A DNA stretch of 17,795 nucleotides from JBGPNN01 sp041487495 (GCA_041487495.1 JBGPNN010000046.1:1-17795); one strand, 5' to 3'. Counted from the stretch's first letter, positions 1 through 8,069 are shown. Made by a program: numbers and translations. The notes: generated by a model from the sequence alone, not told the origin.

Positions 1-321
1 AAAGGTCAGCAGCAGGATGGCATTTGCCATTGCTATCAGAGAAAGGGCCTGGATCGGTGTGAGGCCTAGCCACCGGACCACCTGTGCGACGCTCCAGATG
101 TAGAGCGAGTAAGAGTGATGCGGGGCATCCATGGCCAGGAGGGGATGTCGAGGCGCGAAGGGACGGAGGGAGAGTTCCCGAACAGCTGCGCTGTGTTCCC
201 AGACATCGGTCGACCACTGCTGGTTCGATGTGTGGACGATCAAGAGCGCCAGCACACCGACCGCGAGTAGTACGTAACGACCCTCGTATACCCCTGGTAG
301 ACGAGTAGCCATACTTAACAT
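1..321 (-). CDS. Integral membrane protein, N-terminal part (runs off the window)
   Basis: An open frame of 107 codons runs on the minus strand from ATG at 321 to base 1 without a stop, so the C-terminus lies outside the window. The product has a hydrophobic helix at about residues 16-27 (VLLAVGVLALLI), then a loop with TDVWEHSAAVRELSLRPFAP and a HPLLAMDAPHH stretch, then a second hydrophobic segment near IAMANAILLLTF. A helix followed by a long loop with Trp/Asp/His resembles large polytopic membrane proteins such as GT-C-fold glycosyltransferase-like proteins, but this is only an impression and the family is not recognised. ATG at 321 has AAGAAAG upstream; an in-frame ATG at 312 is the alternative start. 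The gene is divergent from the spermidine-synthase-like gene. The + strand frame over the same bases is its shadow. Confidence 0.6.
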   Translation of the reverse strand, partial: MLSMATRLPGVYEGRYVLLAVGVLALLIVHTSNQQWSTDVWEHSAAVRELSLRPFAPRHPLLAMDAPHHSYSLYIWSVAQVVRWLGLTPIQALSLIAMANAILLLTF

Positions 322-398
322 GCACTTCTTTCTTGACGAGGGTACTCCTCTAGGGCTAGGCGTTCAGGTAGCAACGTGAGAGCATCAGGTGGACAGAT

Positions 399-1919
399 TT
401 GTACGCGGAGGTTGCAGCCATCCTCGAGATCATCGTGTTCACGAGCGGCGGCGTGTTGCTGTCGCTGGAGATCATTGCCAGCCGCGTGCTGGCGCCTTAC
501 TTTGGCAACTCAATCTACGTCTGGGGTAGCCTGATCGGGGTCTTCCTGACCGCGCTCAGCGTGGGCTACGCGGTCGGCGGGCGCCTCGCCGACCGCTACC
601 CGTCTCCCGCGCTCTTCGCTGGAATCGTCTTTGTGGCCGGGCTGCTGACCGTACCGATCCCGCTCATCGCGGCTCCCGTTCTGGAGTCGATCGCGCGGGC
701 CGACATGGGGCCGCAGCTCAATCCGCTGAGCGGCGCGATCGCCCTGTTCGTGGTACCGAGCATCGTGATGGGCATGGTCTCGCCGTTCGCGGTGCGGCTA
801 CGGGCCCGGGCGGTGGCGACGATGGGTCAGACCGCCGGGTCACTCTACGCCCTGAGTACCGTGGGATCCATCGCCGGCACGCTGCTGACGTCGTTCGTCC
901 TGATCAACTACCTGGGTGTACGGGCCATCATCACGGTGATGGGCTTCCTGCTCATGGGCATGGCGCTCTTAGGCTGGCTGACCTCCCGGCGGCTGCTGCC
1001 CGCGGCCGGGGGCGCCGGTCTGATCGTGCTGATGATCGCCGGCGGCGTCGCGCAGCCCGCGCCCGCCCGGTCAGCGGTCATTTTCGCGAAGGACACCGTC
1101 TATCATCGCATCACGGTTTCCGACGAAGGCTCGATCCGTTATCTTAAACTCGACAACTATTGGCAGAGCGCGAAGGACCGTGAGAGGCCGCGGCGGACGA
1201 TCTTCGCCTACGCGGACTACATGCACCTGCCGCTCATCTTCGTACCCAGGCCCGTGCGCGTGACCATGATCGGCCTGGGCGGCGGCACCGTGCCCGAGCG
1301 CTACGTCACCGACTATCCGACGGTCGTGATGCAGGTCGCCGAGATCGACCCGCAGGTCGCGACGATCGCACAGCAATACTTCGATGTGCGCATCGGCGAG
1401 CGGCTCCGTGTCGATGCCCGCGACGGCCGGTTGCATCTGCGCCTGGTGCAGGAACCCCAGGACATCATCATGACCGACGCGTATCTCAAAGACACGATCC
1501 CCTTCCATCTGGCCACGCGTGAATTCTTCGTCCTGGCCCGGTCGCGGCTCGCGCCGGGAGGGGTGATGGCATCCAACATCATCGGCGCGCTGGCCGGGCC
1601 CGATTCACGGCTGTTCCGCGCCATCTACAAGACATACCGGCAGGTCTTCGCGACCGTCTATGCCTTTCCGGTCGACTTCGGCCAATACGGCTCGCCCAAC
1701 TCGCTCCGGAACATCATCGTCATCGGGACCGACGCCCCGGCGCTTCCGGCCGACGAGATCCTCCGCCGGGCCAAAGCGCTCGTCGATGGGCGGGTGGTCA
1801 CGGTGGATCGGTTCCTGGACGCGGCGGGCAATCTCTATGCGACGCCCATCGGCATCAACGACGTGCCCGTGCTGTCGGACGACTTCGCCCCGGTGGACGC
1901 TCTGATCCCGACTCGCTAG
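399..1919 (+). CDS. Membrane-anchored spermidine-synthase-like protein (fused MFS/spermidine synthase family)
   Basis: A 506-residue protein. About seven hydrophobic helices fill residues 5-218, and a soluble Rossmann-type domain follows (about 225-500). The C-terminal half resembles polyamine aminopropyltransferases (SpeE fold): glycine-rich motif I IGLGGGTVP at 291-299, acidic nucleotide-binding AEID at 314-317, DARDG at 339-343 and DIIMTDAY at 355-362. Canonical SpeE carries GGGDG in motif I; here the position of that Asp is Gly294, so ordinary spermidine synthesis is doubtful. The family is often annotated as fused MFS/spermidine synthase, and its true substrate is generally unknown. The start is TTG at 399, supported by AGGTGG at 387-392 with six bases of spacing. 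It stands alone, divergent from the membrane gene on its left and 64 bases before the DUF951 gene. The family call is firm; the substrate is open. Confidence 0.85.
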   Translation: MYAEVAAILEIIVFTSGGVLLSLEIIASRVLAPYFGNSIYVWGSLIGVFLTALSVGYAVGGRLADRYPSPALFAGIVFVAGLLTVPIPLIAAPVLESIARADMGPQLNPLSGAIALFVVPSIVMGMVSPFAVRLRARAVATMGQTAGSLYALSTVGSIAGTLLTSFVLINYLGVRAIITVMGFLLMGMALLGWLTSRRLLPAAGGAGLIVLMIAGGVAQPAPARSAVIFAKDTVYHRITVSDEGSIRYLKLDNYWQSAKDRERPRRTIFAYADYMHLPLIFVPRPVRVTMIGLGGGTVPERYVTDYPTVVMQVAEIDPQVATIAQQYFDVRIGERLRVDARDGRLHLRLVQEPQDIIMTDAYLKDTIPFHLATREFFVLARSRLAPGGVMASNIIGALAGPDSRLFRAIYKTYRQVFATVYAFPVDFGQYGSPNSLRNIIVIGTDAPALPADEILRRAKALVDGRVVTVDRFLDAAGNLYATPIGINDVPVLSDDFAPVDALIPTR

Positions 1920-1983
1920 CCCCGAACTTGGGCACATCCCCTGTGCAACGACATACCCGGGCCGGACAGGAGGCGTTCGCACC

Positions 1984-2205
1984 GTGCCGGTGCTGAAGGT
2001 CGTCCTGGGGGACGTCGTGCGCATGCGCAAGACTCATCCCTGTGGCAGCGACCAGTGGGAGGTCGTCCGGCTTGGCGCGGATATTGGCATCCGCTGCTTG
2101 AAGTGCGGTCGCCGTGTGCTGATGCCGCGGGTGAAGTTTGAGCGCCGGGTGAAGGCATTCCTCCGGCGGGGAGAAGGGGCAGACACACCGCACCAACCAA
2201 CCTGA
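1984..2205 (+). CDS. DUF951 family small protein (YyzM-like)
   Basis: A 73-residue protein starting at GTG 1984, with AGGAGG at 1968-1973. It matches the DUF951 pattern: GDVVRMRKTHPCGS at the N-terminus (His18, Cys20), WEVVRLGADIGIRCLKCGRR in the middle (Cys38 and Cys41 as CxxC) and a basic tail. The three cysteines plus His18 could form a small metal site, which is inference. The family is known to sit beside ychF and the rpsF operon in Firmicutes; its function is not established. Its stop lies 11 bases before the favoured start of the large diguanylate cyclase gene, so the two are probably co-transcribed. Confidence 0.85.
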   Translation: MPVLKVVLGDVVRMRKTHPCGSDQWEVVRLGADIGIRCLKCGRRVLMPRVKFERRVKAFLRRGEGADTPHQPT

Positions 2206-2210
2206 GGGGA
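2205..2210 (+). promoter_or_regulatory. Ribosome binding site deciding the cyclase start
   Basis: AGGGGA overlaps the last base of the DUF951 stop codon. It leaves no spacing to GTG 2211 but six bases to GTG 2217, favouring the later start. The overlap suggests translational coupling of the two genes. Confidence 0.5.
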
Positions 2211-2216
2211 GTGACG

Positions 2217-5200
2217 GTGCTCCGCCGGTTCTGGGATCGTATGCTGGAAGACGGCGCGGCATTTTCGTGGGTTGTCGTCCTCGCCGCGTTCGGTGCGCTG
2301 GCCGCCACGCTGCCCGGTGCCGCCTGGCCCTCGCCATGGGTTTTCGCATTACTGATCGTCGCCGCCATTGCCACCAGCGCGCTGATGTTACCCATGCCCG
2401 GCGGTGGCTATCAGACGATCAGCCCCGCCGTGGCAGCGGCCGCGCTGGTCCTCTACGGCGCGCCGCCGGCCGCCATCGCCATGGGTGTCGGGATCATTCT
2501 GGGCAACGGCGTGCTGCACCGGCGGCCGTCGTTGATCACGCTGTTCAATGCGGGACAGGTGATGCTCGCCACGGTGGCCGCCAGGGGGCTCACGCACATC
2601 GTCAATCCCGGCCCGGGCCGCTGGACCCAACCGATAGCGTTCATCCACCCGGACGGGTTGTTTACGCTGGGCATGGTCTTTGCGGCGTTTGTGTTCGTGT
2701 TGATCTCCGCGACCCTCGTCTCGACGCGGGTCGCCATCGACCGTCGGGCGGCGTTCGTCGACGTCTTGTGGGCGAACCTGACCCTGGAACTGGTACACAC
2801 GTTCGTCCTGTTCTCGTTTGGTACGATCGTCGCGCTGGTGCTGGCGCGTGCCTTGCCGCCGTCTGCGCTGCTCCTGTCGATTCCCGGGGCCATGGTGACG
2901 GCGACCCTCCTGGCTTACGCTGGCCGCCGGCAGGTCGCCGAGGAACTGGAAGTGCTATACACCACGGCTACGGAAATGAGCCGCACCCCGTCCGTGCCGG
3001 AAATCATGCAGACGATCGCGAGCGGCGTCGAGCGGCTGGTGGCGACCGACATCGCTCTCATTTACCTGCGGGCGCCGGGGAAAACCGAGCCGCAGCTCGC
3101 CCACTACCGTGGCCCCGGGGGAACGTCACACGCCAGGGAACTGGAGCCTGACGGCATCACCGCGCACGTGCTGCGCACCGGCCGGGCCGTGCGCGTTGCC
3201 GACTACGAGCGCGAACCCCGGCGCAGCCCGCGTGCCGAGGCGGTGTTTGGCCGCGGCGCGGTGCGTTCGGCGCTGGTCGTCCCGATCACGAGTGGCTGGG
3301 AACTGTGGGGAGCGATCGTCCTGGCGAAGGGCGTACGCAACTACTTCACCGAGCGGCACGAACGTCTGGTGACCACCCTGGTCGGGCAGGCTGCGCTGGC
3401 CATCCGGAACGCCCACCTGTTTGAGGAGACGCAGCGACAGGTCGAACGGCTGGCCGCCCTGCAACACCTCGGGCTCCAGGCCGGCGGCACGCTCGATCCC
3501 GATGAAGCCTACCGCCATCTCGTCGTGCAGGCGGCCGGGACGCTTGGCGCCCGCTACGCGTTTCTGTCGCTTCACGACGAGCGCGCCCGCGAGCTCTACG
3601 GGCAGGTGGCCTACGGTACCGATGACGCCGACTTCAAGACCCTGCGGGCTCGAGTAGATTCTGATATGCCTGAGCTGCACGAGGCGGTTCGGGCATTCCG
3701 CGATCGGCGTTCGGTGGTGTGTGCGGATCTGGAGGCTGCCCCCAGCCCCTGCCCGTCGCTGCGGTCGTTGCCCGAGGCGCGCTCCGTGCTCACCGCGCCG
3801 CTCATGCGGCAGGGCAGGCCGATCGGCGCGCTCACTGTGGTGCGCGCCGAGGCGCGGGCATTCACCCCAATGGAGATCACGACGATCGAGGCCATCGCCG
3901 CGCAGGGGGCCGTGGCCATCGAGAACGCTCAAGTGCACGCGGCCACCACGATGCAAATGCGGCAGATGGAAGCGATGGCCAGCATCGCCGGCAGGCTGAG
4001 CGGCGCACAAAACCTCCGAGAGATCTTTCAGGTGATTGCGGAGGCCGCGCACGATGTGCTCGCGATCCAGCATTGTGCGCTGTTGACGTGGGACGCGCAG
4101 GGCAACCTCGCGGAGGCGTTGTTCAGCGGGCTCTCAGACGAGTTTGCGCAGAGCCTGCGGCAACAGTTCCGGGCGGGCATCGGCGGGTTCATGGCCCAGG
4201 GATCCAGCCATCTGATCGTGCCCGATCTGCCCAGCGACCTTCGGATGGGACGACTGCGCCCCGCCGCGGCCACCGAAGGTCTGAAGTCCGGCGCCTTCAT
4301 CCTGCTGCGCTCGCAGGGCGAAGTGCTGGGGGTGCTGGCGCTGCTGCATGATCGGCCGTACGATTTTCCGCCCAACCAGTTGCGGCTGGCCGAAGCGTTT
4401 GCCGACCAGGCCGCGGTCGCGGCAAAGCATACGATCCTGCTGGTCCAAAGCGAGCGACGGCGTGAAGAGGTGATCCTGCTCAACCGGATCGTTGGATCGG
4501 TGAGCGCCTCGCTGGATCTGACCGAGATCCTCCGGACCGCGGCAAGCGAATTGGCCGCCGCGACCGAGGCGCCGCGGGTGGCCGTCTACCGCGTCGAGGG
4601 ATCGTGGCTGCGTCTCGCCGCTCAGGTCGGGTCGCCCGAACTCCCGCCCGACCTGCCGGCGACGACGGGTCTCCTCGGCCGCGTGGTGCGGGCCGGGCGG
4701 CCGGAGCATCTTACCAGGGCACGCGATGACCCCGATGATATCACCCGCTCCTTCGACACCGCGGCGCGAGCCGCCGTGCCGATCCTGCAGGACGGCGTGA
4801 CCACCGGCGTGATCCTCGTCGACGGGACCGCCTCGCGCCCGGTGACCCCGCAGATGTTCGAGTTGCTGATCGCGCTCGGCCAACAGCTCAGCGTGGCGGT
4901 ACGGAACGCTTCGCTCTATGAAGAACTGCGGAAGGCGCATGACGAGCTGCAGGTGCTCTACGAGGCCGCGAAATCTGTCAGTGGGACGCTCGACCTGCCC
5001 ACATTGCTGGACAGCCTGGTCTCTGTGACGTGCCGCGCATTCGGCTACGATAACGGCGCGCTGATGCTGGTCGATCAGGACAGCGGTGAGCTTTCGGTGT
5101 CGGCGTCCTACGGTCACGGGGAAACAATCGGTGAGCGGCTCCCGCCCGGAATCGGAATCACCGGGTGGGTCGCGCGCACCGGGACCCCCCTGGTCGTCGA

Positions 5201-5924
5201 CGACGTGCGGCAGGATTCTCGTTATCACCGGACCGATCAGCGCACGCGTTCCGAGCTGGCCGTCCCGTTGATCGCCGAGGGCAAAGTCTTGGGCGTGCTG
5301 AACGTGGAATCCGCCCGGCTGGCGGCTTTTGGGCCGCGTGACGTGCACATGCTGACGACGCTCGCGTCGTACGCGGTGATCGCGATCCAGAACGCCCACC
5401 TCTATGAGCACGCCCGGCGCCTGGCGATCACCGACGGTCTCACCGAGTTGTACAACCATCGGTACCTCTACGAAACAATGGACCGCGTGCTCGAGCGCGC
5501 GCGCCGCGACGAGCAGCCGTTGTCGCTGATCATGCTGGAGATCGACCACTTCAAACGGTTCAACGATACGTATGGGCACCAGAGCGGTGACGAGGTGCTG
5601 CGCACCGTCTCGACGCAGCTCCGGCGCGGCAGCCGGCCATCCGACATCGTCGCCCGCTACGGCGGCGACGAGTTCATGGTCGTATTGCCGGGCGCGAGTA
5701 AGGCCTCGGCCCAGGAAACCGCCGAACGACTCCGGCGCGCCGTCGAAGCCTATCCGCTGATCCTGGGCGCCGAGGTGATTACCACCGTCACACTCAGCGT
5801 GGGCGTGGCTACCTTCCCCGGCGACGGCCACACCGTCGACGCGCTGGTCGAGACCGTGGACCGGGCCCAGTACATGGCGAAACGGTCCGGCGGCAACAAA
5901 GTGCACGTCGCGCACGGAGCCTGA
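2217..5924 (+). CDS. Membrane multi-GAF diguanylate cyclase (five GAF-like modules + GGDEF)
   Basis: A protein of about 1235 residues that should convert two GTP to cyclic di-GMP. Residues 16-240 hold roughly seven to eight hydrophobic helices. Five successive GAF-like modules follow, at about 242-405, 410-580, 585-745, 752-905 and 912-1070; four of them end in a helix ending like AIxNAxLYE. The C-terminal GGDEF domain (about 1070-1235) has an intact GGDEF at 1149-1153, an RPSD inhibitory site at 1140-1143 exactly five residues before it, and FNDTYGH near 1115. The first metal-binding Asp of the usual DIDHFK motif is Glu1108 here. GAF domains typically bind small ligands or chromophores, so it is probably a multi-input sensor with product inhibition. 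GTG at 2217 is chosen because AGGGGA (2205-2210) is adjacent to the alternative GTG at 2211 but properly spaced from 2217. ychF follows 25 bases after the stop. Confidence 0.9.
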   Translation: MLRRFWDRMLEDGAAFSWVVVLAAFGALAATLPGAAWPSPWVFALLIVAAIATSALMLPMPGGGYQTISPAVAAAALVLYGAPPAAIAMGVGIILGNGVLHRRPSLITLFNAGQVMLATVAARGLTHIVNPGPGRWTQPIAFIHPDGLFTLGMVFAAFVFVLISATLVSTRVAIDRRAAFVDVLWANLTLELVHTFVLFSFGTIVALVLARALPPSALLLSIPGAMVTATLLAYAGRRQVAEELEVLYTTATEMSRTPSVPEIMQTIASGVERLVATDIALIYLRAPGKTEPQLAHYRGPGGTSHARELEPDGITAHVLRTGRAVRVADYEREPRRSPRAEAVFGRGAVRSALVVPITSGWELWGAIVLAKGVRNYFTERHERLVTTLVGQAALAIRNAHLFEETQRQVERLAALQHLGLQAGGTLDPDEAYRHLVVQAAGTLGARYAFLSLHDERARELYGQVAYGTDDADFKTLRARVDSDMPELHEAVRAFRDRRSVVCADLEAAPSPCPSLRSLPEARSVLTAPLMRQGRPIGALTVVRAEARAFTPMEITTIEAIAAQGAVAIENAQVHAATTMQMRQMEAMASIAGRLSGAQNLREIFQVIAEAAHDVLAIQHCALLTWDAQGNLAEALFSGLSDEFAQSLRQQFRAGIGGFMAQGSSHLIVPDLPSDLRMGRLRPAAATEGLKSGAFILLRSQGEVLGVLALLHDRPYDFPPNQLRLAEAFADQAAVAAKHTILLVQSERRREEVILLNRIVGSVSASLDLTEILRTAASELAAATEAPRVAVYRVEGSWLRLAAQVGSPELPPDLPATTGLLGRVVRAGRPEHLTRARDDPDDITRSFDTAARAAVPILQDGVTTGVILVDGTASRPVTPQMFELLIALGQQLSVAVRNASLYEELRKAHDELQVLYEAAKSVSGTLDLPTLLDSLVSVTCRAFGYDNGALMLVDQDSGELSVSASYGHGETIGERLPPGIGITGWVARTGTPLVVDDVRQDSRYHRTDQRTRSELAVPLIAEGKVLGVLNVESARLAAFGPRDVHMLTTLASYAVIAIQNAHLYEHARRLAITDGLTELYNHRYLYETMDRVLERARRDEQPLSLIMLEIDHFKRFNDTYGHQSGDEVLRTVSTQLRRGSRPSDIVARYGGDEFMVVLPGASKASAQETAERLRRAVEAYPLILGAEVITTVTLSVGVATFPGDGHTVDALVETVDRAQYMAKRSGGNKVHVAHGA

Positions 5925-5949
5925 CGCCCCGATGTAGAAGCTGTTCTCC

Positions 5950-7077
5950 ATGAGCCTAGCGCTCGGGCTGGTGGGGTTGCCCAACGCGGGAAAGTCCACG
6001 TTGTTCAATGCGTTGACCCATGCAGGCGTGGCGGTCGCGCCATATCCGTTCACGACGATTGATCCCAACCTTGGTCAGACCGCGGTGCCCGATCATCGAC
6101 TCATCGCCGTAGCCGGCCTCATCCACCCCGAGCGAATTGTGACGGCGACGATCCAGTTCATCGACATCGCGGGGCTGGTGCCGGGCGCCGCAAAGGGTGA
6201 GGGCCTGGGTAACCGGTTCCTCGCCCACATTCGCGAGGTTGACGCGATCGTGCATGTCGTACGGTGTTTCGCCGCAGGCGACGTGGCGCGCGCCGAGGGC
6301 GAGCTCAACCCGGTGCGCGACGCGGAGCTCGTCGAGACAGAACTGGCGCTGGCGGACCTGGAGACCGTCGAGCGGGCGATCGACCGCGCCCGGAGCCGCG
6401 CGAAGTCGGGAGACACAACCGCCCGGACGCAGGCCGCGGCGCTGCAATCTCTAGCCGAACGTCTGGCCCAGGGCATTCCCGCAAGGCGTCAGACTATCGA
6501 AGAAAGCGTCGCGGACGCCGTGCGCGAGCTGCGACTGCTGACCGCCAAACCGGTGCTCTATGTCGCGAACGTTGACGAGGCCGCCCTGCCAGACGGCGGG
6601 CCGCCCGCGGCGGCACTCGAGGCGCTGGCTCGCCGGCAGGGCACGGGGTGTCTCGCGCTGGCCGCGCGTCTAGACGCGGAACTGCGCGACCTGCCCGACG
6701 AGGAGGCCCGGGCCTACCTGGCAACGGTGGGGCTCGCGGAACCCGGCCTGCCGCGATTGATCCGCGCCAGCTTCGATCTGCTTGGACTGATTAGCTTCTT
6801 CACGGTGCTGTCGAACGAGGTGCGCGCGTGGCCGATACCGCGTGGGACGCGCGCCGTCGACGCGGCCGACCGTATTCACACCGACATGGCGAGAGGCTTC
6901 ATCCGCGCCGAGGTGATCGCGTGGGATGCGCTCGTCGACGCGGGGGGCCTGCACGCGGCGCGGGACCGAGGAACGGTCCGGTTGGAGGGCCGGGACTACG
7001 TCGTGGCCGATGGCGACGTGATCACGTTTCGGTTCTCGACCGGTCCCCCCGTACTTGTACCCCCCCAGGGTCGATGA
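5950..7077 (+). CDS. ychF: YchF/OLA1 family nucleotide-binding translation-associated ATPase
   Basis: A 375-residue Obg-like P-loop protein that associates with ribosomes; the family prefers ATP over GTP. Visible motifs: P-loop GLPNAGKS at 9-16; G3-like DIAGLVPGA; G4 altered to NVDE at 207-210, the family hallmark in place of NKxD; and a C-terminal TGS domain (about 290-370) with ISFFTV and DGDVITFRF. The central coiled region rich in Glu/Arg (about 125-185) fits the helical insertion of YchF. Length is slightly above the usual ~363 residues. ATG at 5950 is fixed by the N-terminal MSLALGLVGLPNAGK; the ribosome binding site is weak (AGAAG). Its stop codon is the last base triplet before the -10-like hexamer of the rpsF promoter. 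Confidence 0.96.
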   Translation: MSLALGLVGLPNAGKSTLFNALTHAGVAVAPYPFTTIDPNLGQTAVPDHRLIAVAGLIHPERIVTATIQFIDIAGLVPGAAKGEGLGNRFLAHIREVDAIVHVVRCFAAGDVARAEGELNPVRDAELVETELALADLETVERAIDRARSRAKSGDTTARTQAAALQSLAERLAQGIPARRQTIEESVADAVRELRLLTAKPVLYVANVDEAALPDGGPPAAALEALARRQGTGCLALAARLDAELRDLPDEEARAYLATVGLAEPGLPRLIRASFDLLGLISFFTVLSNEVRAWPIPRGTRAVDAADRIHTDMARGFIRAEVIAWDALVDAGGLHAARDRGTVRLEGRDYVVADGDVITFRFSTGPPVLVPPQGR

Positions 7078-7083
7078 TAGAAT
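7055..7083 (+). promoter_or_regulatory. Candidate sigma-70-type promoter for the rpsF operon
   Basis: TTGTAC (7055-7060), a 17-base spacer and TAGAAT (7078-7083). The -10 matches TATAAT at five of six positions; the -35 matches TTGACA at only three. It lies at the very end of ychF and directly upstream of a structured leader, as expected for separate control of the ribosomal protein operon. No experimental evidence. Confidence 0.5.
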
Positions 7084-7097
7084 TGGCTTCGCTTGTA

Positions 7098-7206
7098 GAA
7101 CGCGCGGGTTCCCGCTTGCTGGTGGGCGCGCGTTCCTCCTGCCCTCCTTCGATGCCCATCGAGGGGAGGGCCGCGGGCGAATGCCCTCCGGATCCGTGAC
7201 CCCGGA
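7098..7206 (+). promoter_or_regulatory. Structured 5' leader of rpsF, candidate ribosomal-protein autoregulatory RNA
   Basis: The untranslated stretch before rpsF folds strongly by eye. Hairpin 1: GAACGCGCG (7098-7106) pairs with CGCGCGTTC (7127-7135), and inside it CCCGC (7111-7115) pairs with GTGGG (7122-7126), leaving a four-base GGTT bulge on one side. Hairpin 2: CCCTCC (7142-7147) pairs with GGAGGG (7165-7170) and TCGATG (7149-7154) with CATCGA (7157-7162). Hairpin 3: TCCGG (7187-7191) can pair with CCGGA (7202-7206). Neither strong hairpin has a following T-run, so simple intrinsic termination is unlikely. S6:S18-binding leaders are known upstream of rpsF in many bacteria; whether this is one was not tested. 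Confidence 0.45.
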
Positions 7207-7235
7207 CCCGGAAGTCCAGAGGAGGAGGGGCTGCA

Positions 7236-7625
7236 TTGCGAAGCTATGATCTCGTGTACATCGTCAAGCCCGATCTCGACACGGAGACGCTGAATGCCGT
7301 CGTCGAACGGGTGGCCCAGCGTCTCGCCGAGCAACACGCCACCATCGAGCACACCGACACCTGGGGCAGGCGCCGGATGGCCTACCCGATCCAGCGCTAT
7401 CGTGAGGGTCTGTATGTGTTCGTGCGGTTCTCCGTACCCGGTGAGGGCATTCCTGAAATCAAGCGCACGCTGAGAATTACCGAACACGTCCTGCGCGCCT
7501 CGGTCACTCAGGCCGTCGGATCGATTGCGCAGAAGGCTGCAGCACAGCCCACCCCTCCGCCACCCCCCGCGGCCACTCCAGCGCAACCTGAACCAGAGCA
7601 GCCCGGGACTCCGGGGACAAACTAG
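7236..7625 (+). CDS. rpsF: 30S ribosomal protein S6
   Basis: A 129-residue protein. Residues 1-95 are typical S6: N-terminal RSYDLVYIVKPDLD, central TWGRRRMAYPI and the final RITEHVLRASVT strand/helix. S6 binds the 16S rRNA central domain as a heterodimer with S18, encoded three genes downstream. The C-terminal 30 or so residues form a Pro/Ala/Gln-rich tail (QPTPPPPPAATPAQPEPEQ) beyond the usual S6 length, probably disordered. The start is TTG at 7236, well supported by GGAGGAGGGG at 7221-7230. First gene of the rpsF-ssb-rpsR-yybS-rplI run, with a structured leader before it. Confidence 0.97.
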   Translation: MRSYDLVYIVKPDLDTETLNAVVERVAQRLAEQHATIEHTDTWGRRRMAYPIQRYREGLYVFVRFSVPGEGIPEIKRTLRITEHVLRASVTQAVGSIAQKAAAQPTPPPPPAATPAQPEPEQPGTPGTN

Positions 7626-7658
7626 GCGGGCCGCTGGCCCGTAAGGGGGGGGAGTGTT

Positions 7659-8057
7659 GTGCTGAACCGGATTATCCTGATCGGCCGCCTGACCCGCGAC
7701 CCCGAGTTGCGGTATGTGCCCAGCGGCCAGCCCGTGGCCCAGTTCACCCTGGCCGTGGACCGTCCATTCACCAACCAGGCCGGTGAGCGAGACACCGACT
7801 TCATCGATATCGTCGCCTGGCGCAAACTCGCCGAGCAGGTGAGCCAGCATCTCAGCAAAGGACGGCTCGTGGCCGTCGAGGGCCGACTGCAGATCCGCTC
7901 GTACGAGACACAGGACGGTCAGAAGCGGAAGGTTGCCGAGGTCGTCGCCGATGGTGTGCGCTTCCTCGACCGCAAGGCGACAGGCGTGCCCGCCGGAGTC
8001 GCGCCGGCGCAGGGCGAGGAGTTCGCGGAGGAGTCCGAGCAGGACGTGCCGTTCTAA
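7659..8057 (+). CDS. ssb: Single-stranded DNA-binding protein
   Basis: A 132-residue SSB. The OB-fold occupies residues 1-105, with LNRIILIGRLTRDPELRY at the start, VAQFTLAVDR, DFIDIVAWRKLAE and the LVAVEGRLQIRSYE strand. A short linker leads to the acidic C-terminal tip EQDVPF, the element through which SSB recruits repair and replication partners. The start is GTG 7659, preceded by a G-rich site (eight consecutive G at 7645-7652, then AG). Placement between rpsF and rpsR is the classical bacterial arrangement, allowing co-expression with S6 and S18. The linker is short compared with many SSBs. Confidence 0.97.
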   Translation: MLNRIILIGRLTRDPELRYVPSGQPVAQFTLAVDRPFTNQAGERDTDFIDIVAWRKLAEQVSQHLSKGRLVAVEGRLQIRSYETQDGQKRKVAEVVADGVRFLDRKATGVPAGVAPAQGEEFAEESEQDVPF

Positions 8058-8069
8058 TGGAGGCAACGC

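Noticed and set aside
84..308. Plus-strand frame of 74 codons near the left edge
   Set aside because: It lies antisense to the membrane protein frame, has Arg-rich composition and no family resemblance.
322..398. Promoter starting with TTGACG at 333-338 for the spermidine-synthase-like gene
   Set aside because: The -35 is good, but no acceptable -10 occurs 16-18 bases downstream.
4134..6068. 644-codon minus-strand frame across the diguanylate cyclase
   Set aside because: Antisense shadow of a high-GC gene. The plus strand has clear GAF and GGDEF motifs, and the minus product resembles nothing.
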